Assembly (NCBI GenBank): GCA_963726435.1
Contig: CAVSCJ010000007.1
Coordinates: forward strand, 1-64,000
Reading direction: 5' to 3'
Source: PALSA-660 sp963726435
GTDB taxonomy: Bacteria > Actinomycetota > Coriobacteriia > Anaerosomatales > PALSA-660
Length of the DNA stretch: 64,000 bases
Within the stretch, counting starts at the first letter, position 1. Each line of letters starts with the position of its first letter. The translations under genes were made by a program, and so were the position numbers. Shown here piece after piece: positions 52,442 through 61,241 of this stretch. Under the pieces are notes generated by a model. It did not search any database and was not told the origin of the DNA. It saw nothing but the letters and a program-made list of their open reading frames with translations.

Positions 52442-53206
52442 ATGAACACACTGACCGGAGATGACGCGAAGCGGCAGAGGGCAGGGGGAGTAGCGGCGCT
52501 CTACATCGCACTCGCACTGTTCGCGGCGATGCCGTTCTTCCTGCTCGTGGTCGACTATGGGAGCGCAGCGACCATCGCGGAGAAGGTGGCGGTCGTTGTC
52601 GCCAACTACGCGAGTCTCTACGCGATGTACCTCGTTTCGTATGTGTTCTACGGATTCGCTCTCGGCGCGCTGGCGTTCGCGCTCTACGACAGACTGGCGG
52701 GTCGCGCGCCGGCCATGATGCGTGCCGCCACCGCGATGGGCCTGCTGTGGTCGGTTGCGCTGGTCACGAGCGGGATGGTGTGGAACTACGGCATGACCAC
52801 CGTCGTTGCCTTGGCCAAGACGAACCCGACGCAGGCGCAAATGGTGTGGCAGTCGGTCGAGCCTGTCTCGGAGGCCCTCGGCGGAGCCGGCGGCGAGATC
52901 CTCGGCGGGATGTGGATCCTGCTGCTGAGCGTGGTGGCCCTGCGAAGCGGCGCGCTGCCGAAGCTCCTTGGCTGGTTCGGCGCCATCATCGGAGTGGCCG
53001 GGCTCGCATCGGTGGTCCCGCCGCTGCACGATGCCGCCATCGTGTTCGGCTTGGCGCTGATCGCGTGGTTCATCTGGGTCGGCGTCGTCCTGCTCAAGAC
53101 GAAGGCGACAGAGGCCATGGCCGACCAGCCGAGCGGTACCATCACCAGCCAGGCGTGGGCGCCGTCCAACAAGCGCTTCCAGCGGACGGCGGAAGCTGTA
53201 CGCTGA
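52442..53206 (+). CDS. DUF4386-like membrane protein
   Basis: 254 residues, six or seven helices (GGVAALYIALALFAAMPFFL; YLVSYVFYGFALGALAFALY; ILGGMWILLLSVVALRSGAL; LGWFGAIIGVAGLASVVPPL). Resembles DUF4386. GAAGGAGG before ATG. The frame runs through the R'' box into attC 16, so the last 14 residues are attC-derived. Controlled by the divergent TetR. Confidence 0.7.
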   Translation: MNTLTGDDAKRQRAGGVAALYIALALFAAMPFFLLVVDYGSAATIAEKVAVVVANYASLYAMYLVSYVFYGFALGALAFALYDRLAGRAPAMMRAATAMGLLWSVALVTSGMVWNYGMTTVVALAKTNPTQAQMVWQSVEPVSEALGGAGGEILGGMWILLLSVVALRSGALPKLLGWFGAIIGVAGLASVVPPLHDAAIVFGLALIAWFIWVGVVLLKTKATEAMADQPSGTITSQAWAPSNKRFQRTAEAVR

Positions 53207-53248
53207 TATCGCGCTGGCGGTCCGCGGCTGAGGCGCAACACGTTCGAC
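53164..53248 (+). repeat. attC site 16
   Basis: 85 bp; R'' GTCCAAC, R' GTTCGAC; CGCTTCCAGCGGACGGCGG arm with GTCCGCGGCTGAGGCG. Confidence 0.93.
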
Positions 53249-53359
53249 GGATAGACTGCGTTCGTGGCGAGAGTGCCAAGCTGCCGCGCCCGAACGCGCG
53301 GCAGCTTGGCAGCGGACAGGCGCTCGCAGGCTGCGCTGCGGAGGTCAGAGGGGCATGCG

Positions 53360-54070
53360 ATGGCGCCGGCACGGACGTCCTCCAGACACGGTGAGTCGCA
53401 CCGGAGCGGCCGGATGGGCTGGCTGCGCGCCGCCACACTCGGTGCTGACGACGGTCTCATCTCCACAAGCAGTCTGGTGGTGGGTGTCGCGTCGGCCCAG
53501 AGCGCTCATTCAGCAGTTCTGCTCGCAGCGGTGGCGGGTCTCGCGGCGGGAGCTCTATCCATGGCCGCCGGCGAGTACGTCTCCGTGAGCTCGCAAGCTG
53601 ATGCCGAGAAGGCCGACCTGTTGCGAGAGAGCCGCGAACAGGCAGCCGCGCCGGAGGCGGAGCGCGCCGAGTTGAGCGACATCTACGTGGACCGAGGTGT
53701 CAGCCCAGAGCTCGCGGTCCAGGTCGCAGATCAACTCATGGCCCATGACGCCCTAGGCGCGCACGCCAGGGACGAACTCGGCATAGAGGACCGAACGAGG
53801 GCCCGTCCAATCCAAGCGGCAACGGCGTCCGCGCTCTCCTTCGCGTCGGGGGCAGCGATTCCCACGGTCCTCGTGGCGCTCGTGCCCCATCGCTTCCTGA
53901 CACCGATCGTGGTGGGCGCCACGCTGGTGCTTCTACTCGTCCTCGGAGGCACGGCTGCCCGACTCGGTGGGGCCTCGCCCATGCGCGGAGCGCTACGCGT
54001 CGCGTTCTGGGGCCTCGTGGCCATGGGATTCACGGCTCTGGTGGGCCGGCTCGTCGGCGCGGTCGTCTAG
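53360..54070 (+). CDS. VIT1/CCC1 family iron/manganese transporter (cassette 17)
   Basis: 236 residues: RAATLGADDGLISTSSLVVG-VASAQSAHS (first helix with metal-site Asp), MAAGEYVSVSSQADAEKADL, a cytosolic linker, and three C-terminal helices (LSFASGAAIPTVLVALVPHR; PIVVGATLVLLLVLGGTAAR; GLVAMGFTALVGRLVGAVV). VIT-family proteins move Fe2+ or Mn2+ across membranes. ATG 53360 with GAGGGG upstream; GTG 53264 is an unlikely longer start. Confidence 0.85.
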   Translation: MAPARTSSRHGESHRSGRMGWLRAATLGADDGLISTSSLVVGVASAQSAHSAVLLAAVAGLAAGALSMAAGEYVSVSSQADAEKADLLRESREQAAAPEAERAELSDIYVDRGVSPELAVQVADQLMAHDALGAHARDELGIEDRTRARPIQAATASALSFASGAAIPTVLVALVPHRFLTPIVVGATLVLLLVLGGTAARLGGASPMRGALRVAFWGLVAMGFTALVGRLVGAVV

Positions 54071-54129
54071 CGGCTCTCGCAAGACGCTCTACGCAAGAGT
54101 CCCGGCCTAGGGGGAGGCAGGGTTGCACC

Positions 54130-54216
54130 ATCGAACAAGCGCGTCAACCTGACGCGTTCAGGGTCTTCGCTCTATGCTTGCCTTCAGGCGCGCAGGTTAC
54201 GCGCCACACGTTCGAC
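54130..54216 (+). repeat. attC site 17
   Basis: 87 bp; R'' ATCGAAC, one base off the complement of the cassette 17 start; R' GTTCGAC; GCGcgTCAACCTG / CAGGTTACGCGC arms. Confidence 0.93.
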
Positions 54217-54276
54217 ACAGCACTGCGACCGCGTCAGCCGTCTATGAAGAACCGGATCAGTCACAAGGCAGGTCCC

Positions 54277-55417
54277 ATGATCAACGCACTCGTAGATCGT
54301 TCAAGCTATCCCAGCCTCAACGATTGCGTCTATCTCAACCAGGCTTCGCTGGGTCTGATCGGTCAGCCAGCCGTTCAGTCGATGCATGAGTTCCTCGACA
54401 ACACTGCCCGCCACGGCAATCTCAGAATGACCGACGAGGAAGAGGTTGGATTCTTCGAGTCGTTGCGTCAGCGCGGTGCGAGACTCCTGAGTTGTGATGC
54501 CGATCAACTCGCCATCACGTCAAGCGCGAGTGAGTTACTCGGTCAACTGCCCTTCTTGATCCGCCCGGCTTCCGGCAGCTCCATTGTTGCCGTAGCCACG
54601 GATTTCCCGGCCGTTACCCGCCCCTGGATTCGATATGCGGCTGAGAACGATTGCTCTCTCCGCTTCGTTGACGACATCGCAACCGAGAACCTTACGGATA
54701 GGCTCATCGATGGCATCGATGGTCAGACGACCGTTGTCGCCGTCAGCTCCGTTCAGTTCTCCACCGGATCCGCGGTCGACGTTCCTCGGTTGAGCGAGGC
54801 TTGCGCGCGCGCTGGCGCGAGGCTAGTCGTCGACGCAACGCAGGCGGCAGGGATCCTGAAGGTGGACTCACAGCGGTGGAAGGCCGATGCGGTTGTCACT
54901 AGCGGCTACAAGTGGTTGGGCGGTCACGGCGGTGTTGCGCTTTCGGCGGTATCTCCCAGTCTGCTCGAGCAAGGTCCACCGCTTGTGGGCTGGTTTGGAG
55001 CTAGCAGGCCTTTTGACTTTGAAGCCACAAGCCTGCATTTCGCCGCCGACGCACGGCGCTTCACACAGTCGACGATGTCCTACATCTCGATGGCTGGCCT
55101 CGCAACGGCGATCGACCAGTTGATGCTCGTGGAAGAAGGTCGACTTGAGACGCATTCACGCCGTCTCTCAGTCAGGCTGATCGAGGGTGCGAACGCGCAC
55201 GGATGGACGCCGTTCCGAGCGTCGGATGACGCATCGGCTTCACCCCACATAGTCTCGCTCACCCACGCGGAACTCGGCGCCGAAGCGGGCAACAGAGGCA
55301 TTGCGTCGCAACCGTATCGTGTGCGGAGTCCGCAACGGTCGCATCAGGGTTTCGCTCGCGCCCTACAACAACAGTGCTGATGTTGATGCCTTGGTTGATG
55401 TGTTGGCTTCTGTTTGA
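54277..55417 (+). CDS. Class V aminotransferase / cysteine desulfurase-like protein (cassette 18; one frameshift)
   Basis: About 379 residues of the fold-type I PLP family: VYLNQASLGLIGQPAVQSMH, LAITSSASELLGQLPFLIRP, VSSVQFSTGSAVDVPRLSEA, GARLVVDATQAAGILKVDSQ and the PLP lysine in VTSGYKWLGGHGGVALS. A one-base change near 55290 restores the C-terminal domain (VCGVRNGRIRVSLAPYNNSA, ending DVLASV). Substrate unknown. AAGGCAGG precedes ATG 54277. Confidence 0.8.
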
Positions 55418-55493
55418 GGACGAGGTACTGATAGTAGGCGTATCCGGGCAGGCTGCCGACCTGCTTTCGTGGCGGCGGCCATAGGTTGGCGGT

Positions 55494-55553
55494 GTCGAAC
55501 AATGAGATCGAACTGACTCGCTTCGCTCGCAGCTCATCTCAGACAAGTTGGGC
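55494..55553 (+). repeat. attC site 18 (short form)
   Basis: 60 bp; GTGTCGAAC exactly complements the cassette 18 start GTTCGACAC; R' GTTGGGC. TGAGATcGAaCTG pairs with CAGCTCATCTCA. Shorter and different in sequence from the other sites. Confidence 0.9.
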
Positions 55554-55572
55554 AGGACCGCTGGAGTTGCCC

Positions 55573-56067
55573 ATGCCAAGGTTTGTCTGTCGTGTGATTC
55601 GATACGGCGCAGCGGCACTTTCCGTCGCCATGCTGCTGCTCTCCTTCGGGTGCTCTGGCGGAACGTACCTCCGTCTTGATGACGTCTCCTCGATGGACGT
55701 GAAGGTGTGGTCAGTCGAGACCCAGTCGTTCGCGACGTGGCAGGCGTCAGAAGCGGAGCTTCGAGCCCTCGTCGAGGCGTACAACGAGGGTCGTCCGGAC
55801 TGGCAAGCGAGGGACACGACCCCTCGGGTGAACTTGACACTCCATCACTCGAACGGCGAGTCAATCGTGGTCAACTTGTCGTCACAGGGCTTCCACTACG
55901 TCCTTGCAGGCGGGAAGCAGCGGAGGATCACGGGTGCCGCTCTGGACGCACAGTTCGACGTGCTTGTGGCCAAGGGCGAGAAGCAAGCGGCCGAGGACAG
56001 GTCAGGGGACAGCTACGGTAGGCCCCCCACCGATCGATCGCCGTGCCTAACAAGCGTATCAACCTGA
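55573..56067 (+). CDS. Lipoprotein of unknown function, copy 2 (cassette 19)
   Basis: 164 residues. Signal peptide with lipobox LLLSFGC, then SSMDVKVWSVETQSFATWQA, EAYNEGRPDWQARDTTPRVN, GESIVVNLSSQGFHYVLAGG, KQRRITGAALDAQFDVLVAK. The near-twin of the product of cassette 2, here in one uninterrupted frame that ends in the attC site. Function unknown. Confidence 0.7.
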   Translation: MPRFVCRVIRYGAAALSVAMLLLSFGCSGGTYLRLDDVSSMDVKVWSVETQSFATWQASEAELRALVEAYNEGRPDWQARDTTPRVNLTLHHSNGESIVVNLSSQGFHYVLAGGKQRRITGAALDAQFDVLVAKGEKQAAEDRSGDSYGRPPTDRSPCLTSVST

Positions 56068-56131
56068 CGCGTCCAAGGTCGGCATAGAATGGCGGGGGAT
56101 CGGCGCGCAGGTTACGCGCCAGACGTTAGGC
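56045..56131 (+). repeat. attC site 19
   Basis: 87 bp; R'' GCCTAAC, R' GTTAGGC. Nearly identical to attC 3 between the boxes. Confidence 0.95.
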
Positions 56132-56143
56132 ACTCGAAGTCGG

Positions 56144-56593
56144 TTGGCTGATTGGGGGTCGGCGATCGTGGCGATTCTGTTCGGTCTGTTCCTTGTCGCC
56201 CACGGCCTGGTGTACGCGTTGTACGCTGGCCACGCCATGCGGTTCTTCGAGCTGAAACCCGGCATGACGTGGCCTGACGCGTCTTGGGCTCTGTCCGGGC
56301 TCGTCGGCGATTCCGCCGTCCGTCGGCTCGTCACGGTCGTGTTCGTGCTCGTGGCTTTGGGATTCGCCGTCTCGGGGGGCGCTTTGATGTTTCGTCAATC
56401 GTGGTGGCAAGTGTTGGCGGCCACGGCGGCCATCGTCTCCACACTGCTGCTCTTGCTTGTCTGGGATGGGCGGCTGCAGGGACTGAGCGAGCAGGGTCTG
56501 TATGCTCGCGTTGTCCTGAGCCATGGTCATCGCCTTTCGTCGTGGCGTCCTGCCGCGACGATTCCCGTACCGATCGCTGCCGTCACGGCATAG
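56144..56593 (+). CDS. Membrane protein of unknown function (cassette 20)
   Basis: 149 codons from TTG 56144 (GTG 56168 possible). Four hydrophobic segments (IVAILFGLFLVAHGLVYALY; VTVVFVLVALGFAVSGGALM; VLAATAAIVSTLLLLLVWDG). The last 25 residues are not membrane-like and may result from a frame change. No family recognised. Confidence 0.55.
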   Translation: MADWGSAIVAILFGLFLVAHGLVYALYAGHAMRFFELKPGMTWPDASWALSGLVGDSAVRRLVTVVFVLVALGFAVSGGALMFRQSWWQVLAATAAIVSTLLLLLVWDGRLQGLSEQGLYARVVLSHGHRLSSWRPAATIPVPIAAVTA

Positions 56594-56657
56594 GCAGTCG
56601 TTCCCCGTGTTGTCGGCCTCAGACCCTAGGCGGTCTTCTTGCCGCGTCCCAGCGGCC

Positions 56658-56745
56658 ATCCAACAAGCGCTTCGAGCCGACGCCGTGAGCGCGTGTGCTG
56701 TCGCCGAGCGCGCATGAGCGCGGCTCTAGCGCAACACGGTTGGAC
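56658..56745 (+). repeat. attC site 20
   Basis: 88 bp; R'' ATCCAAC, R' GTTGGAC; CGCTTCGAGCCGACG / CGGCTCTAGCG-type arms, more diverged. Confidence 0.8.
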
Positions 56746-57021
56746 GCTCCCCCCGGTTACAAGTGCGTCCACTATGGCCCGGCAGCAACAGATGAGGCCT
56801 CGGCGAGATTGCCGGGGCCCTTGCCATGTCCGCTCAGGAAGGCAGAGGGTTCCCGCGTCCGTACCAGCCGGAGTGGGCGCTACTGCGGGAGTGCGAGTCG
56901 CGCTGTCGATGCTGGTCGGACTGTGAACGCTGGCCACCGGGTTTACACAGGCAGATTCCAGCGGTACAAAGGCGGGGGGGCACCGACATCGGCATCGACA
57001 TATGGGGGTACCGTCGTGTTC

Positions 57022-58981
57022 ATGCGAAAGGTCGCTCGGGTGTCGCTTGCGCTCGCAACTGCGTTGGCCTTGATGACTTCGATGCCTCTTCCGGCGCTGG
57101 GATATGGTGGCGGAGTGCACGGCCATCTAGCCGACGAGGCGACTGATCTGATGGGCGTCGCCGATCCACACTCGATCAGCGGGATAGACGCGTTGGGCAG
57201 CAGCCGCACTGCGGCAGGGGCGCACGTGTTCCCCTGGCTGTGGTACCCGGTCCCCGATCCCTACGGCGGTATGGCTCAGAGCAACAACGCGCGCATGCTC
57301 TCATTCTGGGTGGACAGTTACGACGATTACGTCGGGATTTACGGCACTCGCCACCACTTCTGGGAGGCTGACGACGGGCTGCACGATCTGCCCGAGGGTG
57401 TCTTGGGGCTCGACAACGCGTGGGAGACGGCTCATCAGCACTGGGAGGACGCCGTCAAAGCGTACTGGCAGGGGGATCCCTTCGGGCTGTGGTTGAATCT
57501 GGGCGCGGTGATGCACCTCGTCGGCGACATGAGTCAGCCCGCGCACACGAACAGCGACCTACACCCGGTCGAGGACTCACTCGAGGAGTGGGGCACCCAC
57601 GAGACTGCGAACGCGCTGTTATCGTGGACCGCCACCGGCATCTCGCGCCCTCCGAAGGTCTACTCCGTCCCGACGAACCAGCAGGTCATCGACAGGGTGA
57701 AGGCATCGCCCGGCTGGCAGCCCGGCTTTGAAGAGTTCATCGCCGATGCGTCCCTTATGGATCCCAACAACGCCTTCAACGTGCAGCAGCTCTTCTACAT
57801 CATGTATCGAACCAACCAGAGCGCCAACTACTTCGCGTCCGATGGAGACGACGGGAACAAGGACGAGCCCCTTGGCTGGGTCGACTACAGCACGGGGTTT
57901 CCAACGCACCTGCACAACGCGGACGGCGTCGCCGTCACCCCGCAAAGCGAGAGCGCGCTGGATGACAACGGGGCGGACTGTGTGAACAACAACCCGGACT
58001 GCCCGGACGGTCAGTGCAACTGCGATGGCGACTTGACCACGATCGCGTACTACTGCTACGGCTTTGGGATGCAGGGAAATGTGGCCGTCCTCGACTTGTT
58101 CCGCCGGACGGTCGATGTCGCGGCGCCGAAGACCCTGGTCACCAAGGTGCGCTCCGACGGCAGACCATACACCACCGGCTGGAACAACAGTGCCGTGACC
58201 GTCAGACTCGCCAGCGCCGCCGACCCACCTCGACCTGACGGCTACAACTACTCGGGAGTCTGGTCCCTGTGGGGCGTTGTCGAACGGGATGCCGATGACG
58301 ACATCGACAACGCCGGTAACGACGCCACTCTCGACCCTCCTTGGAACAAGTCGCCGGCACACAGTGGCCGTCCGGACGACCGACTGGATGGGTAACGTCG
58401 AGAACCAGAACCTGAACGTCTTGGTGGATCTCGTCAAGCCGTCCGTGACGTTCCCCGGATGGCGCTACCAGTACTTCAGGTGCGAGTCCTCGAAGTTGAC
58501 GTGGAGTGCCACCGACGGCCTATCTGGCATGGCGCTGGTCTCGGCAACGCTTGACGGTAGACCCTTCGTCATCAACACCACGCTCCACATGTACAAGCTC
58601 TCTCCGGGAGTGCACACGCTGCAGGTGGTCGCGAAGGACAAGGCGGGGAACCGGCAGGTCGCCAAGCGCATATTCGCCGTCAAGTCCGAGCTCGGGCTCT
58701 CGGTTGGGAGACCGGCCGCAAGCCGGGTGGCCAGACTGTCCTACTCGTTCACGGGAACCGTGTCTCCGAGGCACCATGCCGGGACCAAGCCGATTACCCT
58801 GGTGCTGCAGCACAAGGAGAAAGGCGTCTGGGTGACGAAGCGCAAGGTCGCGGCACGGATCATCTCAGACGGCAGATACGCTGCCACGAGGATTCCGCTC
58901 TACGCGGGTTCGTGGCGCGTTCGAGCCGAACACCACCACCCAACCAAGGTCAGCTGGTACCGCTATTTCACGGCGCACTGA
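57022..58981 (+). CDS. Secreted zinc-dependent phospholipase C-like protein with Ig-like C-terminal part (cassette 21; one frameshift)
   Basis: About 650 residues. Signal peptide MRKVARVSLALATALALMTS ... PALG. Zinc phospholipase C / S1-P1 nuclease-like domain: GVHGHLADEATDLMG, HHFWEADDGLHDL, AWETAHQHWEDAVKAYWQGD, LGAVMHLVGDMSQPAHTNSD (His and Asp zinc ligands) and DSLEEWGTHETANALLSW. A cysteine-rich loop (CVNNNPDCPDGQCNCDGD) follows. After a one-base change near 58350 come Ig-like repeats (KLTWSATDGLSGMALVSATL, GVHTLQVVAKDKAGNRQVAK). The 276 bp between attC 20 and the start show nothing. Large for a cassette gene. Confidence 0.75.
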
Positions 58982-59107
58982 TCCGACGGACGGGCAGGGA
59001 CCGCGAAGAGCGATACGGCATGAGTGCCTAGGCCACGCGGTTCGAAGCGCGTCCAATGTGGCTCAGGCACTGAGGAAGCCTCCGCACCAGTGCCGAGGAG
59101 GCGGCAC

Positions 59108-59407
59108 GTGGACGTGGCACGCGCCATCGTTGTTGTCGTCGCGCTCGCAGCGCTGCTTCTGGTGCTGCGGCTCCTCGCTTGGTGTCTCACCGATGTGCTC
59201 AGGGACCCGACTCTCACGCAGTATGAGCGATCGATGTGGTTCGCATTCCTGCTGATTGTCTGCGTCGTTGCCGTGCCGCTGTACGTCACCGTTCGGTCCG
59301 GGCAGAAACCGCTGGGACTCGTCGATGTTCTGGCCGTGGTGAGCCGACTGGGTGCACCTAACAAGCGCGCCAATACGGACGCGTTCGCGGTAGGCGCACA
59401 ATGGTGA
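59108..59407 (+). CDS. Small two-helix membrane protein (cassette 21, second gene)
   Basis: 99 codons from GTG 59108 (AGGAGG 6 nt upstream). Two helices (AIVVVVALAALLLVLRLLAW; MWFAFLLIVCVVAVPLYVTV). The end runs into attC 21. A hairpin GGCACTG/CAGTGCC and a GCGTCCAA motif just upstream (59049-59096) could be an eroded attC that once separated this gene from the phospholipase. Confidence 0.55.
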   Translation: MDVARAIVVVVALAALLLVLRLLAWCLTDVLRDPTLTQYERSMWFAFLLIVCVVAVPLYVTVRSGQKPLGLVDVLAVVSRLGAPNKRANTDAFAVGAQW

Positions 59408-59443
59408 GGGACAGGCGCGCCGCTCACTCGCCCAACGTTGGGC
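59356..59443 (+). repeat. attC site 21
   Basis: 88 bp; R'' ACCTAAC, R' GTTGGGC. Confidence 0.9.
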
Positions 59444-59510
59444 GACGGCAACGTCGCGCAAGATCGAGCTGTTTCCTCGAGGCGGTTTCGCGTCTCTGCT
59501 GCGGAGGGCG

Positions 59511-60206
59511 ATGAGACTCGCAGACGACCTGTATAGGATCGATGGAATCACCGGCGCCAACGTGTACCTGTTGGTGGCCGAGGACGGACTGACGCTGGTC
59601 GATACCGGCATGCCAGGGAACGCCAAGACGATCCTCACCGCGATCAGGGGCATCGGCCGGGAGCCGAGCGAACTTCGCCATATTGTCCTGACGCACTCAG
59701 ATCCCGACCACTCCGGCAGCGCCGCCCACCTCAAGGACCTGACCGGCGCCCTGGTGGCGATCCACGAACAAGACGCTCCCGCCTTGGCCGGAAAGAGGCC
59801 GAAAAGGACCGACGGGACCGGCGCCTCCCCGATGCGGAGTTCGAATATCGCTCGCGTCGGTCATGACCTAGCCATGCGCCTCGTCTTCAAGCTCTCGGGT
59901 CGGTTTCGTGACTTCAAGCCCGTCGACGCAGACATCCTCCTCAAGGATGGCGACACGATCTCGGGCCTTCGCGTCATGCACGTTCCGGGACATACCCGGG
60001 GCAGCATCGCCCTCTATCGCGAAGACGGCGTGGTGTTCTCTGGAGACGCCCTCCTCGCCGACAACGCTGGCCGCGTTCAGCCTCCGACAGACGCCTTGGC
60101 ACTCAATCCCGGCAGGGCTTTGGAATCGGCCAACATGATCGACTCGCTCGGATTCACGACTCTGTTGCCGGGACACGGTCAACCGGTTCGGCGGACCCGC
60201 CAGTAG
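59511..60206 (+). CDS. Metallo-beta-lactamase-fold hydrolase (cassette 22)
   Basis: 231 residues: ADDLYRIDGITGANVYLLVA, EDGLTLVDTGMPGNAKTILT, metal motif LTHSDPDHSG (Asp in place of the first His of HxHxDH), later MHVPGHTRGSIALYREDGVV, FSGDALLADNAG and LLPGHGQPV. Glyoxalase II-like branch; the TxSDPDH form also occurs in true members. Not evidently a beta-lactamase. CGGAGG before ATG. Confidence 0.85.
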   Translation: MRLADDLYRIDGITGANVYLLVAEDGLTLVDTGMPGNAKTILTAIRGIGREPSELRHIVLTHSDPDHSGSAAHLKDLTGALVAIHEQDAPALAGKRPKRTDGTGASPMRSSNIARVGHDLAMRLVFKLSGRFRDFKPVDADILLKDGDTISGLRVMHVPGHTRGSIALYREDGVVFSGDALLADNAGRVQPPTDALALNPGRALESANMIDSLGFTTLLPGHGQPVRRTRQ

Positions 60207-60329
60207 GAACGCCGCGGCACACCAGCCAAGCCAGCGAAGTGAGAATGCGCTCTGGGCACTGGACTACCTCAGGCGGGTGGACCAACCGGTCACGTCGCTG
60301 CTGGCATGAAGAGCGATGAGGGCGGCATC

Positions 60330-60417
60330 GCCCGACCACGGCTTCCAGCGGACGCGCCCGAGGTCGGCAGTAGACTGAACCTTCAGCGGCGCGCCGCTGA
60401 AGCCGCCACCGTTCGAC
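60330..60417 (+). repeat. attC site 22
   Basis: 88 bp; R'' GCCCGAC (one base off AAC), R' GTTCGAC; GGCTTCCAGCGGACGCG / CGCGCCGCTGAAGCC arms. Confidence 0.88.
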
Positions 60418-60502
60418 AGGCCGATGGGCTCGCGGCACCGAATGCAGCGAAGCCATCCGACTGAATCGCTCCTGGCGCTCGTCCGCACTTGAGTCGTCCG
60501 GT

Positions 60503-60967
60503 CTAGTACTCGCCTTTGATCACGAAGAATGAGCCCCGGATCGTTCCGGCGAGCGTGGACTTCTGCCGTGCGAACTTGAACTTGCCGTCGAGCTCCTTGG
60601 GCACTTCCATCCCTTCCGAGAGCTTGAAGCCGACAGCTCGCTTCTTGGGATCATCGACCGCGTACATGACGTTGACCTCAAGGCCATCCTCATAGAACAC
60701 GTGGGCGAACCGGATGCCCTCCGCCTGAAAGCGTGACGTCTCCAGAGGTTTGGCGTCGAACTCGATGTCACGCTCGTCTTTGAGGATCCGGTTCACATAG
60801 TCCAGTGTGTCTTGGCTCTCGCTGGCCGGCACGACAGTGAACGCATGCTTGTACTTGTTCATGAAGTACCGCGCCTCGTTGGCACGCAGGCCGGCAAGCG
60901 CGTCTGCTACGGGCGAAGACTCCAGGCCCGCTGCGGACACGTTCTCGAAATCAACCACTTTGGACAC
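60503..60967 (-). CDS. Hypothetical protein read against the array (cassette 23)
   Basis: 154 residues, soluble. No family recognised. ADALAGLRANEARYFMNKYK, VPASESQDTLDYVNRILKDE, FAHVFYEDGLEVNVMYAVDD and TLAGTIRGSFFVIKGEY are the most structured parts. GTG 60967 with AAAGGAGGG 7 nt upstream. It is the only cassette gene on the minus strand outside the 50.4-52.3 kb segment. Confidence 0.6.
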   Translation of the reverse strand: MSKVVDFENVSAAGLESSPVADALAGLRANEARYFMNKYKHAFTVVPASESQDTLDYVNRILKDERDIEFDAKPLETSRFQAEGIRFAHVFYEDGLEVNVMYAVDDPKKRAVGFKLSEGMEVPKELDGKFKFARQKSTLAGTIRGSFFVIKGEY

Positions 60968-61052
60968 CCTTATCCCTCCTTTGGCTCCTGGAATGGATGC
61001 GTGCTGAGGTTCTACTTGCCCATTAGTGGATGTCAGGGCACCCCGGCGGCTC

Positions 61053-61132
61053 GTCGAACAGGCAAATCGCCCGGACACCGCGAGCGCTACCCTGAGGAGA
61101 GTGCCTGAGCGCCGCTGAGCAACACGTTCGAT
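61053..61132 (+). repeat. attC site 23
   Basis: 80 bp; R'' GTCGAAC complements the cassette 23 start GTTCGAC; R' GTTCGAT. Confidence 0.88.
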
Positions 61133-61241
61133 GTAGCCGTTTCCGTCGGACCGCAACCGGAACCACCCGTGTTTGGCTCTGGCTTCCGTCGTATTGGGAA
61201 TCCACATTCCGCAAGTGGAAACGGTGGACGGAGGGGTCTCA

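Noticed and set aside
50440..53163. Inverted cassettes with attC on the minus strand
   Set aside because: No reverse-oriented attC (a GCTTGTT-type right end) was found in this stretch.
59511..60206. Carbapenemase-type beta-lactamase cassette
   Set aside because: It has the MBL fold, but the motif and overall pattern are glyoxalase II-like; no class B lactamase signature was seen.
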